Source: Clostridia bacterium (GTDB lineage: Bacteria > Bacillota > Clostridia > TANB77 > CAG-508). Taken from it: a stretch of DNA of 6,868 nt. A program made the translations under genes and the position numbers. The notes under the pieces were generated by a model, which worked only from the letters and a program-made list of their open reading frames with translations, had not been told where the DNA came from and ran no database searches. Positions 1-6,698 of this stretch are shown here, in pieces; positions within the stretch are counted from its first letter, which is position 1; the number at the start of each line of letters is the position of its first letter. The stretch spans positions 1-6,868 of the forward strand of contig JAAVXQ010000116.1 of the NCBI GenBank assembly GCA_022790685.1. The letters run 5' to 3'.

Positions 1-282
1 CCTAAATTAGTGCTAGCAGATGAACCAACAGGAGCCTTAGATTCAAAGTCTGCAAGACAACTTTTAGAAAATTTTAAATTTTTAAATGAAAATTTTGATG
101 CGACAATTTTAATGGTAACACATGACGCTTTTACAGCCTCATATTCAGATAGAATTTTATTTATAAAAGATGGAAAAATTTTTAATGAACTTGTAAAGGG
201 AGAACATACAAGAAAAGAATTTTTTGAAAAAATTATTGAAGTACAAACACTTCTTGGAGGTGAATTAAATGATGTACTCTAA
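1..282 (+). CDS. ABC transporter ATP-binding protein, BceA/MacB type, 3' end only
   Basis: This is the C-terminal part (93 residues visible) of a cytoplasmic ATPase that powers the permease encoded next to it. The window opens inside the Walker B strand, LVLADEPTGALDS, which holds the catalytic Glu and the D-loop. The switch His is in MVTHD, and a short C-terminal helical tail follows. The Walker A and signature motifs must lie upstream of the window. An internal GTG at 10 is not a plausible start because it sits inside Walker B. DEPTGALDS and VTHD are typical of the MacB/LolD/BceA group. The gene overlaps the permease start by 14 bases, so the two are probably translationally coupled. BceA-type is inferred mostly from the permease neighbour. 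The substrate is unknown; relatives handle bacitracin, lantibiotics and similar cell-wall peptides. Confidence 0.93.
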   Translation, partial: PKLVLADEPTGALDSKSARQLLENFKFLNENFDATILMVTHDAFTASYSDRILFIKDGKIFNELVKGEHTRKEFFEKIIEVQTLLGGELNDVL

Positions 283-2429
283 TAATCAAATAATGGATGT
301 TGATGAGGAAGAAAACAAATCTTTTGGAAAAAGTTTAATATTTGTATTATCTTTAGAGAATATTAAAAAAAGTTTTAAGGATTATGCTATTTACTTTTTG
401 ACAATTGTTCTAGGTGTAGCAATTTTTTATATGTTTAATTCCTTAGATACACAAGAAGCAATGCTAAAAGTTTCAGAATCTACAAGACAGATTGTAAAAT
501 TAATGGTAGAGATGCTAGGATATATTTCCGTATTTGTATCAATAATATTAGGACTTTTGATAGTTTATGCCAACAGTTTTTTAATAAATAGACGAAAAAA
601 AGAATTTGGAATATATATGTTACTTGGAATGGGAAAAGGACAAATTTCAAAAATAATTATATTAGAAACTATATTTATAGGTATAATTTCACTATTTGTA
701 GGATTATTAATTCGGAGTATTTGCTTCACAGTTTATGTCTATATTAGTTTCAAAATTATTTCAAGCAAATATGGAAAACTTTGAATTTGTTTTTTCAAAG
801 ACTGCATGTGTTAAAACTTGCATATATTTTGCAGTAATGTATTTAGCAGTAATGATATTTAACACTATGATTATTTCAAGATATAAGCTTATAAACCTAT
901 TAACAGCAGTAAAAAAGAATGAAAAAGTTAGAATAAAAAATGCAATACTTTCAATAATGATATTTATTATTTCTTGCATAATACTTGGATATTGCTACTA
1001 TAAGGTAACAATAGATGTTCGTACGCTTAATACTGCTGAAAAAACAATGCATATAATATTAATGGGAATTTTAGGAACCTTCTTAGTATTTTGGTCTTTA
1101 TCTGGATTTGTTTTAAAAATGATTCAAACATCAAAAAGCATATATCTAAAAGGAACTAATATGTTTGTTTTAAGACAAATAAATAATAAAATTAATACAA
1201 CTGTAATTAGTATGACCTTAATTTGCCTAATGTTATTTATGACTATTTCTATATTATCATCAAGTTTAGCATTAAGAAATACTATGGAAAAAAATTTATT
1301 AGAAACTACACCAGTTGATTTAAATCTTAATAAAAAAGCTAATCTTCCAGAAAAAGTAATAAATAGTAGAGGAAAAGAAGTGACATATTCTGAAGAAGTT
1401 AGAGAGGATTCGAAGTTACCAATTTCAGAAACTCTTATAAACAATGGATTTGATATGAAATTATTAAAAGATGTTATAGAAATAAATATATATGAAGATA
1501 TAAATATAACTTGGGAAAAATCTTTAGGAGCATATCTTCATGAAGCAAAAGCTATTTTTCCAATGCTACAATATAATACTTGTGAGGAAATTTTAAAAAT
1601 ATCAGATTATAATAAAATAGCAGAACTTTATGGAATAGAAAAATATGAACTTGCAGAAGATGAATATATTGTTTTGTGTGATTATGAAAGTATGAAAAGT
1701 ATAAGAAATGAGGCTATAAAAAGGGAAGAAATAAAGATAGAAATATCTGGGAAAACGTATAAGCCTAAATATAGGGAATGTAAAAATGGATACGTAGAGA
1801 TGACAGGTAATCATATGAATGTAGGGATAATTTTAGTTCCAGATAGTTGTATTTTGACAGAAGATATGGAAAAAGAAAAATTTTTAGCAGCAAATTATAA
1901 TGCTATAACAGAAGAAAAAAGAAACAATATACAGGAGATGTTTGAAAGTACTAATTCTGCATTAATACAAACTTTGAATAATCGAGGAATAGAGATAGAT
2001 GAAAACTCTAAAATAACCATTATACAGTCAAGTGTTGGTTTAGCAACTATAATAACTTTTATAGCAATTTATTTAGGAATTATATTTTTAATAGCAAGTT
2101 CTGCAATTTTAGCCTTAAAGCAACTTACAGAAAGTTCAGATAATAGACAAAGATATATAATTTTGAGAAAAATAGGTTGTGATGAAAAAATGATAAATAG
2201 TGCACTATTTAAACAAATAGGAATATTTTTCATGTTACCACTCATAATAGGAATTATTCACTCAATATTTGGAATACAATTTGTTATTGAAATGATGTCA
2301 GGGCTAGCTAGTAAAAAAGATTTATTACCATCAGTTATAGTAACTGTTATTGTTATGACTGTTATATATGGTGCATATTTTATGGCAACATATTTAGGAA
2401 GTAAAAATATTATTAAAGAAGATGCTTAA
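269..2429 (+). CDS. BceB-type FtsX-family ABC permease, one +1 frame change at a CGG codon
   Basis: This is the membrane subunit of the transporter. The first frame (269-784) carries TM1 (~40-57), TM2 (~83-104), the coupling segment RRKKEFGIYMLLGM (~108-121) and TM3 (~127-148). The second frame (to 2429) carries further membrane helices, a large extracellular domain (~337-587), which is the hallmark of BceB proteins, then the FtsX-like end with QLTESSDNRQRYIILRKIG and three more helices. The two frames join exactly if C713 is skipped: ATT C GGA GTA TTT gives LLIGVFASQFMSILVSKLF, the expected continuation after TM3. The joined protein is 719 residues. The start is ATG 269, with GGAGG at 256-260 spaced 8 nt away. 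The later ATG at 735 is only a Met inside the joined frame and has no ribosome site. Known relatives sense or remove peptide antibiotics acting on lipid II-cycle targets; no BceRS two-component genes are visible. It is either read through by +1 shifting or is a pseudogene. Confidence 0.9.
713..716 (+). other. +1 frame-change site 1 (CGGA) in the permease
   Basis: In frame, codon 149 of the permease is CGG (713-715), the only in-frame CGG in the gene, followed by A. Skipping C713 gives GGA (Gly) and restores the frame: LLI-G-VFASQFM. A small residue such as Gly is expected here after TM3 in BceB-like proteins. Without the shift, translation ends at 784 after 23 more unrelated residues. Confidence 0.8.
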
Positions 2430-2432
2430 AAT

Positions 2433-2930
2433 ATGATAAAAAGAATAATAAGATTTTTTTTAATAGTAATTGTATTCATAATTGTATTTATTATATTAGC
2501 ATTTAGATTAGTAATTAATACTGTAGGAGTTTTATCTAAAGATGTTATTATTGATGGTTACAATAATGTTATAGAAAACTTGGGAGAAGAAGCTTTAACA
2601 AGTAATTGGAAATTAGTAGGTAAAAGAGAATTTGAAGGTAGTCGTTATATAGGAACCTATGATGCGAAATATAATAAATTTTATGGTAAAGAATATATTT
2701 TTGGTGGAACTACAGTTAAACCAGATAAAAATAACAAAATCAGAGTAAAACTTGAAATTAATAATTCTAGTGGAAATCTTAAAGTTATTATGAAACTTAA
2801 AGAAAAAGAAGAAATTATTGCTGAAAAAGATGGCACTTATGGTGCAGAGTTTGAACTACAAGCGGGAAGCAATTATATTATTGTTGAAGGAGAAAGATAT
2901 TCAGGAGATATAAAAATTGAAGTAAAGTAA
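2433..2930 (+). CDS. Small membrane-anchored protein of unknown function, last gene of the transporter operon
   Basis: This protein has 165 residues. A short basic N-terminus (MIKRIIR) leads into one hydrophobic segment (~8-31, rich in Ile, Val and Phe), probably an uncleaved signal-anchor. The rest (~35-165) would be outside the cell. That part is polar and rich in alternating beta-type segments, for example KIRVKLEINNSSGNLKVIMKL and NYIIVEGERYSGDIKIEV, suggesting a small beta-sandwich. I do not recognise a family. The start lies 3 bases after the permease stop, with only a weak AAGAAG upstream, so translation is probably coupled to the permease. Position and orientation suggest an accessory protein of the ABC transporter, such as a surface partner or sensor, but that is inference from context. 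It contains no CGG codon and is intact. Confidence 0.8.
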   Translation: MIKRIIRFFLIVIVFIIVFIILAFRLVINTVGVLSKDVIIDGYNNVIENLGEEALTSNWKLVGKREFEGSRYIGTYDAKYNKFYGKEYIFGGTTVKPDKNNKIRVKLEINNSSGNLKVIMKLKEKEEIIAEKDGTYGAEFELQAGSNYIIVEGERYSGDIKIEVK

Positions 2931-2946
2931 AAAATACTACATAAAA

Positions 2947-3037
2947 AAGGTTAATATATAATATTTTCGAGGTTCAAGACCCTATGGTATGAACCCAGAT
3001 ATGTTTTGAACCAAGAAAATATTTATATATTAACCTT
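2947..3037. repeat. Long imperfect inverted repeat between convergent genes
   Basis: The left arm 2947-2977 pairs with the right arm 3006-3037. The outer part, AAGGTTAATATATAATATTTTC-like, matches over about 22 bp with one extra base on the right. Two mismatches follow, then a perfect GGTTCAA/TTGAACC inner stem (2971-2977 with 3006-3012). The 28-nt loop contains a second partner, TGAACC (2990-2995), which can pair with 2971-2976 instead, aided by ACC/GGT (2979-2981 with 2986-2988), so two alternative folds exist. It lies between the operon end (2930) and the 3' end of the penicillin-binding protein gene (3103). It may act as a two-way terminator or be a small mobile or intergenic repeat. No clean U-tract is seen. 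Confidence 0.75.
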
Positions 3038-3047
3038 ACTTTATTAT

Positions 3048-3087
3048 TATAATATTTTAAAGTACAAAATATTATATATATTAACCT
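3048..3087. repeat. AT-only hairpin and third copy of the inverted-repeat arm
   Basis: ATAATATTTT-type arms at 3048-3058 and 3066-3076 (11 bp) enclose a 7-nt loop. The right half continues as 3066-3087, which in reverse complement reads AGGTTAATATATATAATATT-like. That is the same motif as the arms at 2947-2968 and 3015-3037, with one extra TA. It sits 16 bases beyond the stop of the penicillin-binding protein gene and could help end that minus-strand transcript, although a stem made only of A and T is weak. Confidence 0.6.
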
Positions 3088-3102
3088 GTTAGAGTATTTG
3101 TT

Positions 3103-5283
3103 CTAGTTATTTTTAAGCTTATCTATTATTTCGTCAGTTTTCTTTTCTATAAAATCTTCAAATTCTTCTGTTTTAGTAGTGTTAGTTTCCAGAACCTTTT
3201 GGGGAGAGCCTGTATGTTCTGTGCAAGAAGAAGGAAGAGTTCCTTTTAAAAAGTATTCTGTATAAGTATTTTTACAATTTGAAGTTGCAAGTGCATTAGT
3301 AGAAGTGCAAATATCTGCTTTAATAATTCCACTAGGTTCATCGAAATTTTTTGCTTCTAATTTTGAATGAATATTTTTCATTACATTAGCCCAAATAAGA
3401 CCAGCGGGATTTTTATTGTCATATTCAATTGTTTCATTAAGATCATAACCATACCAAGTAACAGCTGTATAATATGGAGTGAAACCACAAAGCCATCTGT
3501 CAAAATTTTCATTAGTAGTTCCAGTTTTTGCAGAAACCTCAATATTAGGAATATCACAATATGTTGCTGTTCCATTTTTTCCTTTAACAGGCTCTGTAAG
3601 AAGTTTTTTTATTATAAAAGCTGTTTGTTTTGAAATTATTTTATTTTTTTTCTGTGAGGTTTTTAAAACAGTTTTATAATTTGAATCTTCAACTTTAGTA
3701 TAGAAAGTAGGTTCTATATATTTTCCATCATTAGATAGTGTAGTATATGCACCAGCCATTTCTAAAGGGCTAATGCCTTTATCTAATCCACCTAAAGCAA
3801 GATTTATATTATCATCTATATCTGTTAATGTAGTAATTCCCATTTTTCTTAAATAAGAAATTGAAGTGGCAGGAGTAATCATCTCCATCATTCTAACAAA
3901 AGGAATGTTCTGAGAAGATTCTGTAGCACGTCTTACAGTTATATTACCAAGATAATTATTATAATTTGTAGGTGAATAACCTTCTTCTGTACCATCATTA
4001 AAAGTAGTTTGTTTATCTTCAAAAATGCTTACAGGAGTTATCAATTTTTTATCAATAGCAGGAATAAGAAGTGCAAGTGGTTTACTAGCAGAACCAGTTT
4101 GTCTTATTGCCTGAGTTGCTCTGTTGAAACCTCTTGATATAGTTTTTTCTCCAAGACCTCCGACAGCATCCGAAGAACAAATCCATTTTTATTATCTAAA
4201 ACAATCATTGCTGCTTGAGAAGTATTATCATCATTTTGCTTAGAAGGAATGATATGTTGTTTCTTATTGAATTCTTTTTCAATTTCTTCTTGAATATATG
4301 TATTTTGCGTACTATAAATTTTAAGACCTGCCATATTTATATAATTAGTAGCAAATTCTGCTGATATATTTTTTTTCTCTGATAAATCTTTTATAACTTC
4401 AGAAATTAATGCATCTGTATGATAATTATATATACCATTTCCGATTAGAAGTAATAGAGCCTTTTTTGAAGGCAAGTCCATTTTCAACTTCATTTATTGC
4501 TAAGTTAAATTCATCTTGTGAAATAGAATTTAGTTCTAACATTTTATTAAGAACAATTTTAGTTCTTTTTTCAATTTTTTCACTATTATCTTTTTCTTCT
4601 AAAAATGGATTATAAGAATTAGGAGAGTGATTAAGTCCAGCTAAAAAGCTACATTCTGCTAAACTTAAATCAGATAAATCTTTATCAAAGTAATACTTAG
4701 CAGCATTTTTTACACCATATATATTAGGTCCAACATATATAATATTTAAGTAAGCTTCTAAAATCTCATCTTTTGATAAAAAGGCTTCTAAACTTACTGC
4801 TCTAAACCATTCATTTACTTTTCTATACACAGAAGTAGAGTTGTCATTAGTGATATTTTTTGCCAATTGTTGTGTAATAGTACTACCACCAAAAGAAGTT
4901 TTACCCTTAAAAACATAATTAAAGATAGCAGCAGAAGTTCTTTTAATATCAATACCAAAATGATTATAGAACCTTTGATCTTCGATACCTACATAGGCAT
5001 TTTTTAGATTGCTGGGTATTTCATTTATTGATACATTGAATTGTTTTCTTTCTTTACCTATTTCTGCTATAATATTTCCTTCAGAATCATATACAATAGA
5101 AGGTGTATTTGATATTATAGCATTTGCTAATAATTGCCATTTATAAGCAGATAAAGCTGTATATATTGCAGTAATAATGATAAATATGATAACAATAGAA
5201 AAGATGAATTTTTTTAAGGAACTTTTACCATTTTTTTCTTTGTTATTTTTTTCTTTATTATTTTCTTCTTTACTTTTTCTCAA
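3103..5283 (-). CDS. Class A penicillin-binding protein (GT51 glycosyltransferase + transpeptidase), three +1 frame changes at CGG codons
   Basis: This bifunctional enzyme polymerises lipid II and cross-links peptidoglycan outside the membrane. It has a cytoplasmic Lys/Asn/Glu-rich tail and one TM (~24-46). The GT51 domain carries GIEDQRFYNHFG (catalytic Glu101), GGSTITQQLAKN (~132-143), RKVNEWFRA and EAYLNIIYVGPNIYG. The transpeptidase domain carries SASK (Ser397, codon 4092-4090), SQN (~456-458) and KTGTT (~585-589), plus a Cys-containing tail. The coding frame is broken at 4443, 4172 and 4162. Skipping the C of CGG at each gives one 725-residue protein; every class A motif is present and in order. 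The catalytic Ser lies upstream of any start in the last frame, so only the joined protein makes a complete transpeptidase. The start is TTG 5283 with AAGGA (5297-5293) spaced 9 nt away, and the gene has its own promoter. Unshifted translation would stop at residue 285, giving a glycosyltransferase-only protein. Confidence 0.92.
4159..4162 (-). other. +1 frame-change site 4 (CGGA) in the penicillin-binding protein
   Basis: This CGG (4162-4160, followed by A) is in frame only after the shift at 4172. Skipping its C gives GGA GGT CTT GGA, so the strand reads NGFVLGCCGGLGEK. The GG aligns with the conserved VGG of class A enzymes (typical form VLAMVGG). The reading then runs into RATQAIRQTGSASKP. 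Gly, not Arg, is the residue the family needs here. Confidence 0.82.
4169..4172 (-). other. +1 frame-change site 3 (CGGA) in the penicillin-binding protein
   Basis: In the second frame the codon at 4172-4170 is CGG followed by A, after NGFVL. Skipping the C reads GGA TGC TGT. This brings the next CGG, 10 bases on, into frame. Without it the frame ends at 4104, before the catalytic serine can be encoded. Confidence 0.8.
4440..4443 (-). other. +1 frame-change site 2 (CGGA) in the penicillin-binding protein
   Basis: Codon 281 is CGG (4443-4441) followed by A. Unshifted reading gives SNRKWYI and a stop. Skipping the C gives AAT GGA AAT GGT ATA TAT, that is SNGNGIYNYHTD, and continues through the linker between the glycosyltransferase and transpeptidase domains. 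Confidence 0.8.
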
Positions 5284-5318
5284 AATATAAAATCCTTTAT
5301 AAAAAATTAATTTTACAT

Positions 5319-5327
5319 ATTATATCA
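5319..5327 (-). promoter_or_regulatory. Extended -10 promoter of the penicillin-binding protein gene
   Basis: The minus strand reads TGATATAAT, a perfect extended -10 (TGnTATAAT), 36 bases before the TTG start. No good -35 is present at the expected distance, as is common when the extended -10 is strong. A small inverted repeat ACTTTA-AG-TAAAGT lies just upstream, near 5355-5370, where an operator could sit; that is a weak inference. Confidence 0.65.
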
Positions 5328-5401
5328 TAAACTATAAAAAAAGAATAATATTTAACTTTAAGTAAAGTAAAATTTTAAAAAACTTAAAAGTGTAGAAAAA
5401 A

Positions 5402-5442
5402 ACTAGACAAAAAATAAAAGAAGAAGGTATTTAAACCTTCTT
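5402..5442 (-). terminator. Rho-independent terminator of the spore-coat unit
   Basis: On the minus strand AAGAAGGT and ACCTTCTT (5442-5435 and 5428-5421) form an 8-bp stem with a 6-nt loop. A U-rich run, CTTTTATTTTTTG, follows (5419-5407). It lies 18 bases after the stop of the CotF-like gene. No matching U-tract exists on the plus strand, so it works in one direction. Confidence 0.75.
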
Positions 5443-5459
5443 TAAAAAAATAAATTATT

Positions 5460-5717
5460 TTAATTATTAGAGTTTTGGCAAGAAAATTTTTGTTTTGCAT
5501 TATCAATTTTAGTTTGATCTGCAGGGCAAGTTTTATACCACCCTTTTTCAGACATTAGATTATATATTTTATTTTGAATATCTAAGCTTTCATTTAAAGC
5601 TTCTTTAAAAGCATTGTGTACTTCAGCTGTAGTAGATTCAAGTGTTCCATGCATATATAAGTCACATACACCTTTTATTACTAATAATTCATTTTCCATT
5701 AAGTCTTTATCTTCCAC
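5460..5717 (-). CDS. CotF-like spore coat protein
   Basis: This small protein (85 residues) is related to the Coat_F family, helical proteins found in the coat of Bacillus and Clostridia spores. The family end motif is clear: LDIQNKIYNLMSEKGWYKTCPADQTKIDNAKQKF (residues ~46-79, given here by its main blocks YNLMSEKGWY and QKF). The upstream part is predicted to be one long helix. Cys are at 18, 64 and 80, which could allow cross-linking in the coat. The start is GTG 5717 with a strong GGAGG (5730-5726) 8 nt upstream. The ATG six codons later has no ribosome site. It follows the 57-residue gene by 13 bases, so the two form an operon. Expression in the mother cell during sporulation is expected for the family, but I see no certain sporulation sigma-factor site. 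Confidence 0.85.
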   Translation of the reverse strand: MEDKDLMENELLVIKGVCDLYMHGTLESTTAEVHNAFKEALNESLDIQNKIYNLMSEKGWYKTCPADQTKIDNAKQKFSCQNSNN

Positions 5718-5730
5718 TTTAAAGTCCTCC

Positions 5731-5904
5731 TTATAATAAATTTAAAAACTTGTTAAATAACTCATTATGTTTTTGCTCTAATTCAGAAACATAAGTAGAA
5801 AGTTTTGCATCCTGCAATTGTTTTGAAGTTTTGCAGGCACAGGTTTTCATAAAACACTCATGTCCTAATGCATCTTCAACATATAAAAGTTCTTTACTTG
5901 TCAT
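5731..5904 (-). CDS. Small spore-coat-associated protein, 57 residues
   Basis: This short gene reads MTSKELLYVEDALGHECFMK at its start and ends KHNELFNKFLNLL. It has no membrane segment and looks fully helical, with Cys at 17, 22 and 24. The KELLYVEDALGHE opening and the heptad-like C-terminal half resemble the small proteins that precede CotF-like genes in Clostridia, so a coat role is likely. That rests on recollection of the family and on gene order. The ribosome site AGGTGGTG (5920-5913) is well placed before ATG 5904. The stop TAA (5733-5731) directly precedes the GGAGG of the next gene, so the pair is probably translated together. Confidence 0.82.
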   Translation of the reverse strand: MTSKELLYVEDALGHECFMKTCACKTSKQLQDAKLSTYVSELEQKHNELFNKFLNLL

Positions 5905-5980
5905 AATTTATCACCACCTATAAAATAATATTTCCTAAATGGAAGAAAAGTATGCAAAGAAAATTATAAAGTGATTATAG

Positions 5981-6026
5981 AAAAAAGTTAGGACCAGCGC
6001 ATGTAGAACAAATCTGCACTGGTCCT
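5981..6026 (-). terminator. Rho-independent terminator of the secreted-protein gene
   Basis: On the minus strand, GGACCAGTGCA (6025-6015) pairs with TGCGCTGGTCC (6001-5991). This is an 11-bp GC-rich stem with one G-U pair and one more A-U pair at the base. TAACTTTTTT follows. The G-U pair forms only in minus-strand RNA (it would be C-A on plus), which fixes the direction. It ends transcription from the gene that stops at 6093. Confidence 0.85.
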
Positions 6027-6092
6027 GTATATTAAAGAGAGGTGTTTTGTGTTAATTAGCTAAATATAGTATGAAATTTTTCAAAAGAGTTG

Positions 6093-6518
6093 TTACCTTT
6101 GGTATCCAACCACACAAAGAATACTATTAGAACTACCAGTATTCATAGCAATACGATATTCTCCAGGAAGGATGGATAGTCTTTTTGTGTAAGTGGTTCC
6201 ATTAGCAAGATAACTTCCGCTCCAAATGGGAGTGCTTCCGTTAGAATAATATACGCTAAAGTTTACATAGTATCCACTATCGCCAGAAAAGGTGATATAG
6301 TAAGTATTACCTAAATTACTGGTGGAAGGAACATAAAAGTATGCGATTTTCTCAAATCTAGTGATATTTGTTGTTAACAAGGTTTCATAGCTGGCACGAG
6401 CCATATTTTCTTGTGCATAGGTGTTTTTTTCACTTGCAAAAGCAAAAGCATTCATGCTTAAGGTGAGAACTCCAACCAAGATTATGGCAATAAGCCGTCT
6501 AAAAAAATTTTTTTTCAT
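6093..6518 (-). CDS. Small secreted protein of unknown function
   Basis: This protein has 141 residues with a clear signal peptide: basic MKKNFFRR, a hydrophobic core (~9-22) and likely cleavage after NAFAFA (~29). The mature part (~112 residues) is rich in Tyr, Ser, Thr and Gly and in beta-type segments (FYVPSTSN, YYITFSGDSGYYVNFSVYY, LPGEYRIAMNTG), so a small beta-sandwich is likely. It loosely recalls pre-peptidase C-terminal-type domains, but I do not claim membership. The start is ATG 6518 with GGAGG (6529-6525) 6 nt upstream. It is monocistronic, with its own promoter and terminator. It is about 36% GC (131 of 360 bases at 6121-6480) against about 28% in samples of the neighbouring genes. 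Codon 8 is CGG, the only CGG in the window apparently read as Arg. Both facts suggest a foreign origin. Confidence 0.85.
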   Translation of the reverse strand: MKKNFFRRLIAIILVGVLTLSMNAFAFASEKNTYAQENMARASYETLLTTNITRFEKIAYFYVPSTSNLGNTYYITFSGDSGYYVNFSVYYSNGSTPIWSGSYLANGTTYTKRLSILPGEYRIAMNTGSSNSILCVVGYQR

Positions 6519-6553
6519 ATTGTACCTCCATAATGAAACAACCTCTCTTCAAT

Positions 6554-6584
6554 AACATTACTTAAATACTCATTACTTAATGTT
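6554..6584. promoter_or_regulatory. Paired direct and inverted repeats in the leader of the secreted-protein gene
   Basis: CATTACTTAA occurs at 6556-6565 and again at 6571-6580, so the two copies start exactly 15 bp apart. The outer ends AACATTA (6554-6560) and TAATGTT (6578-6584) also form an inverted repeat. Spaced direct repeats of this kind can bind a dimeric regulator of the LytTR or response-regulator type. The site lies about 40-60 bases downstream of the predicted transcription start, so it could instead be an RNA element or mark a second promoter. Confidence 0.45.
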
Positions 6585-6624
6585 GGGTATAAATAAGTAA
6601 GTTAATGTATAAAAATACTTTTGC

Positions 6625-6633
6625 ATTATAACA
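6625..6633 (-). promoter_or_regulatory. Extended -10 promoter of the secreted-protein gene
   Basis: The minus strand reads TGTTATAAT, a perfect extended -10. The -35 region (6653-6648, TTTCTC) is poor and overlaps the edge of the neighbouring hairpin. It predicts a leader of about 100 nt before the ATG at 6518. Confidence 0.65.
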
Positions 6634-6650
6634 TAAAAATATATGATGAG

Positions 6651-6691
6651 AAAAAAATATCACTTTTTTTATAAAAAAGTGATATTTTTTT
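6651..6691. terminator. 19-bp perfect hairpin, terminator-like, between divergent promoters
   Basis: Arms 6651-6669 and 6673-6691 match perfectly around a 3-nt loop. The core is ATATCAC/GTGATAT, flanked by A-runs and T-runs, so either strand gives a stem followed by Us. It looks like a two-way terminator, yet the genes on both sides read away from it. Confidence 0.65.
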
Positions 6692-6698
6692 TAATTTC

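Noticed and set aside
761..1814. Open frames on the minus strand opposite the permease
   Set aside because: They are AT-rich antisense shadows with no ribosome sites and no recognisable protein features. The sense strand has clear FtsX-family content.
269..2429. Permease as two separate genes, the second starting at ATG 735
   Set aside because: There is no ribosome site before 735. The first product would lack most of the FtsX core, and skipping one base at 713 joins the frames with a family-like sequence.
2969..3000. Possible tRNA T-arm (GGTTCAAGACCC)
   Set aside because: The flanking bases do not form the required 5-bp T-stem, and no anticodon arm or acceptor stem is present.
4141..4180. 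Repair of the second and third penicillin-binding protein breaks by one 2-base deletion (CT before GTC), giving VLRMVGG
   Set aside because: It also restores the frame and the VGG motif, so it cannot be excluded from this site alone. Skipping the C of both CGGA sites uses the same rule as the other two breaks and needs no new event type.
713..4443. CGG reassigned to another amino acid, as reported in some Firmicutes
   Set aside because: Reassignment alone does not change the frame. At all four sites a base must be skipped to continue the protein.
3367..4615. Plus-strand and alternative minus frames within the penicillin-binding protein
   Set aside because: They overlap a gene with unmistakable motifs and show no domain of their own.
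5921..5980. Sporulation sigma-E or sigma-K promoter upstream of the coat genes (GCATACTTTT on minus)
   Set aside because: The -10 match is partial, and no -35 lies at the right distance.
6031..6063. Tiny plus-strand reading frame after GAGAGGTG (GTG TTA ATT AGC TAA)
   Set aside because: It has only four sense codons before the stop, with nothing to support translation.
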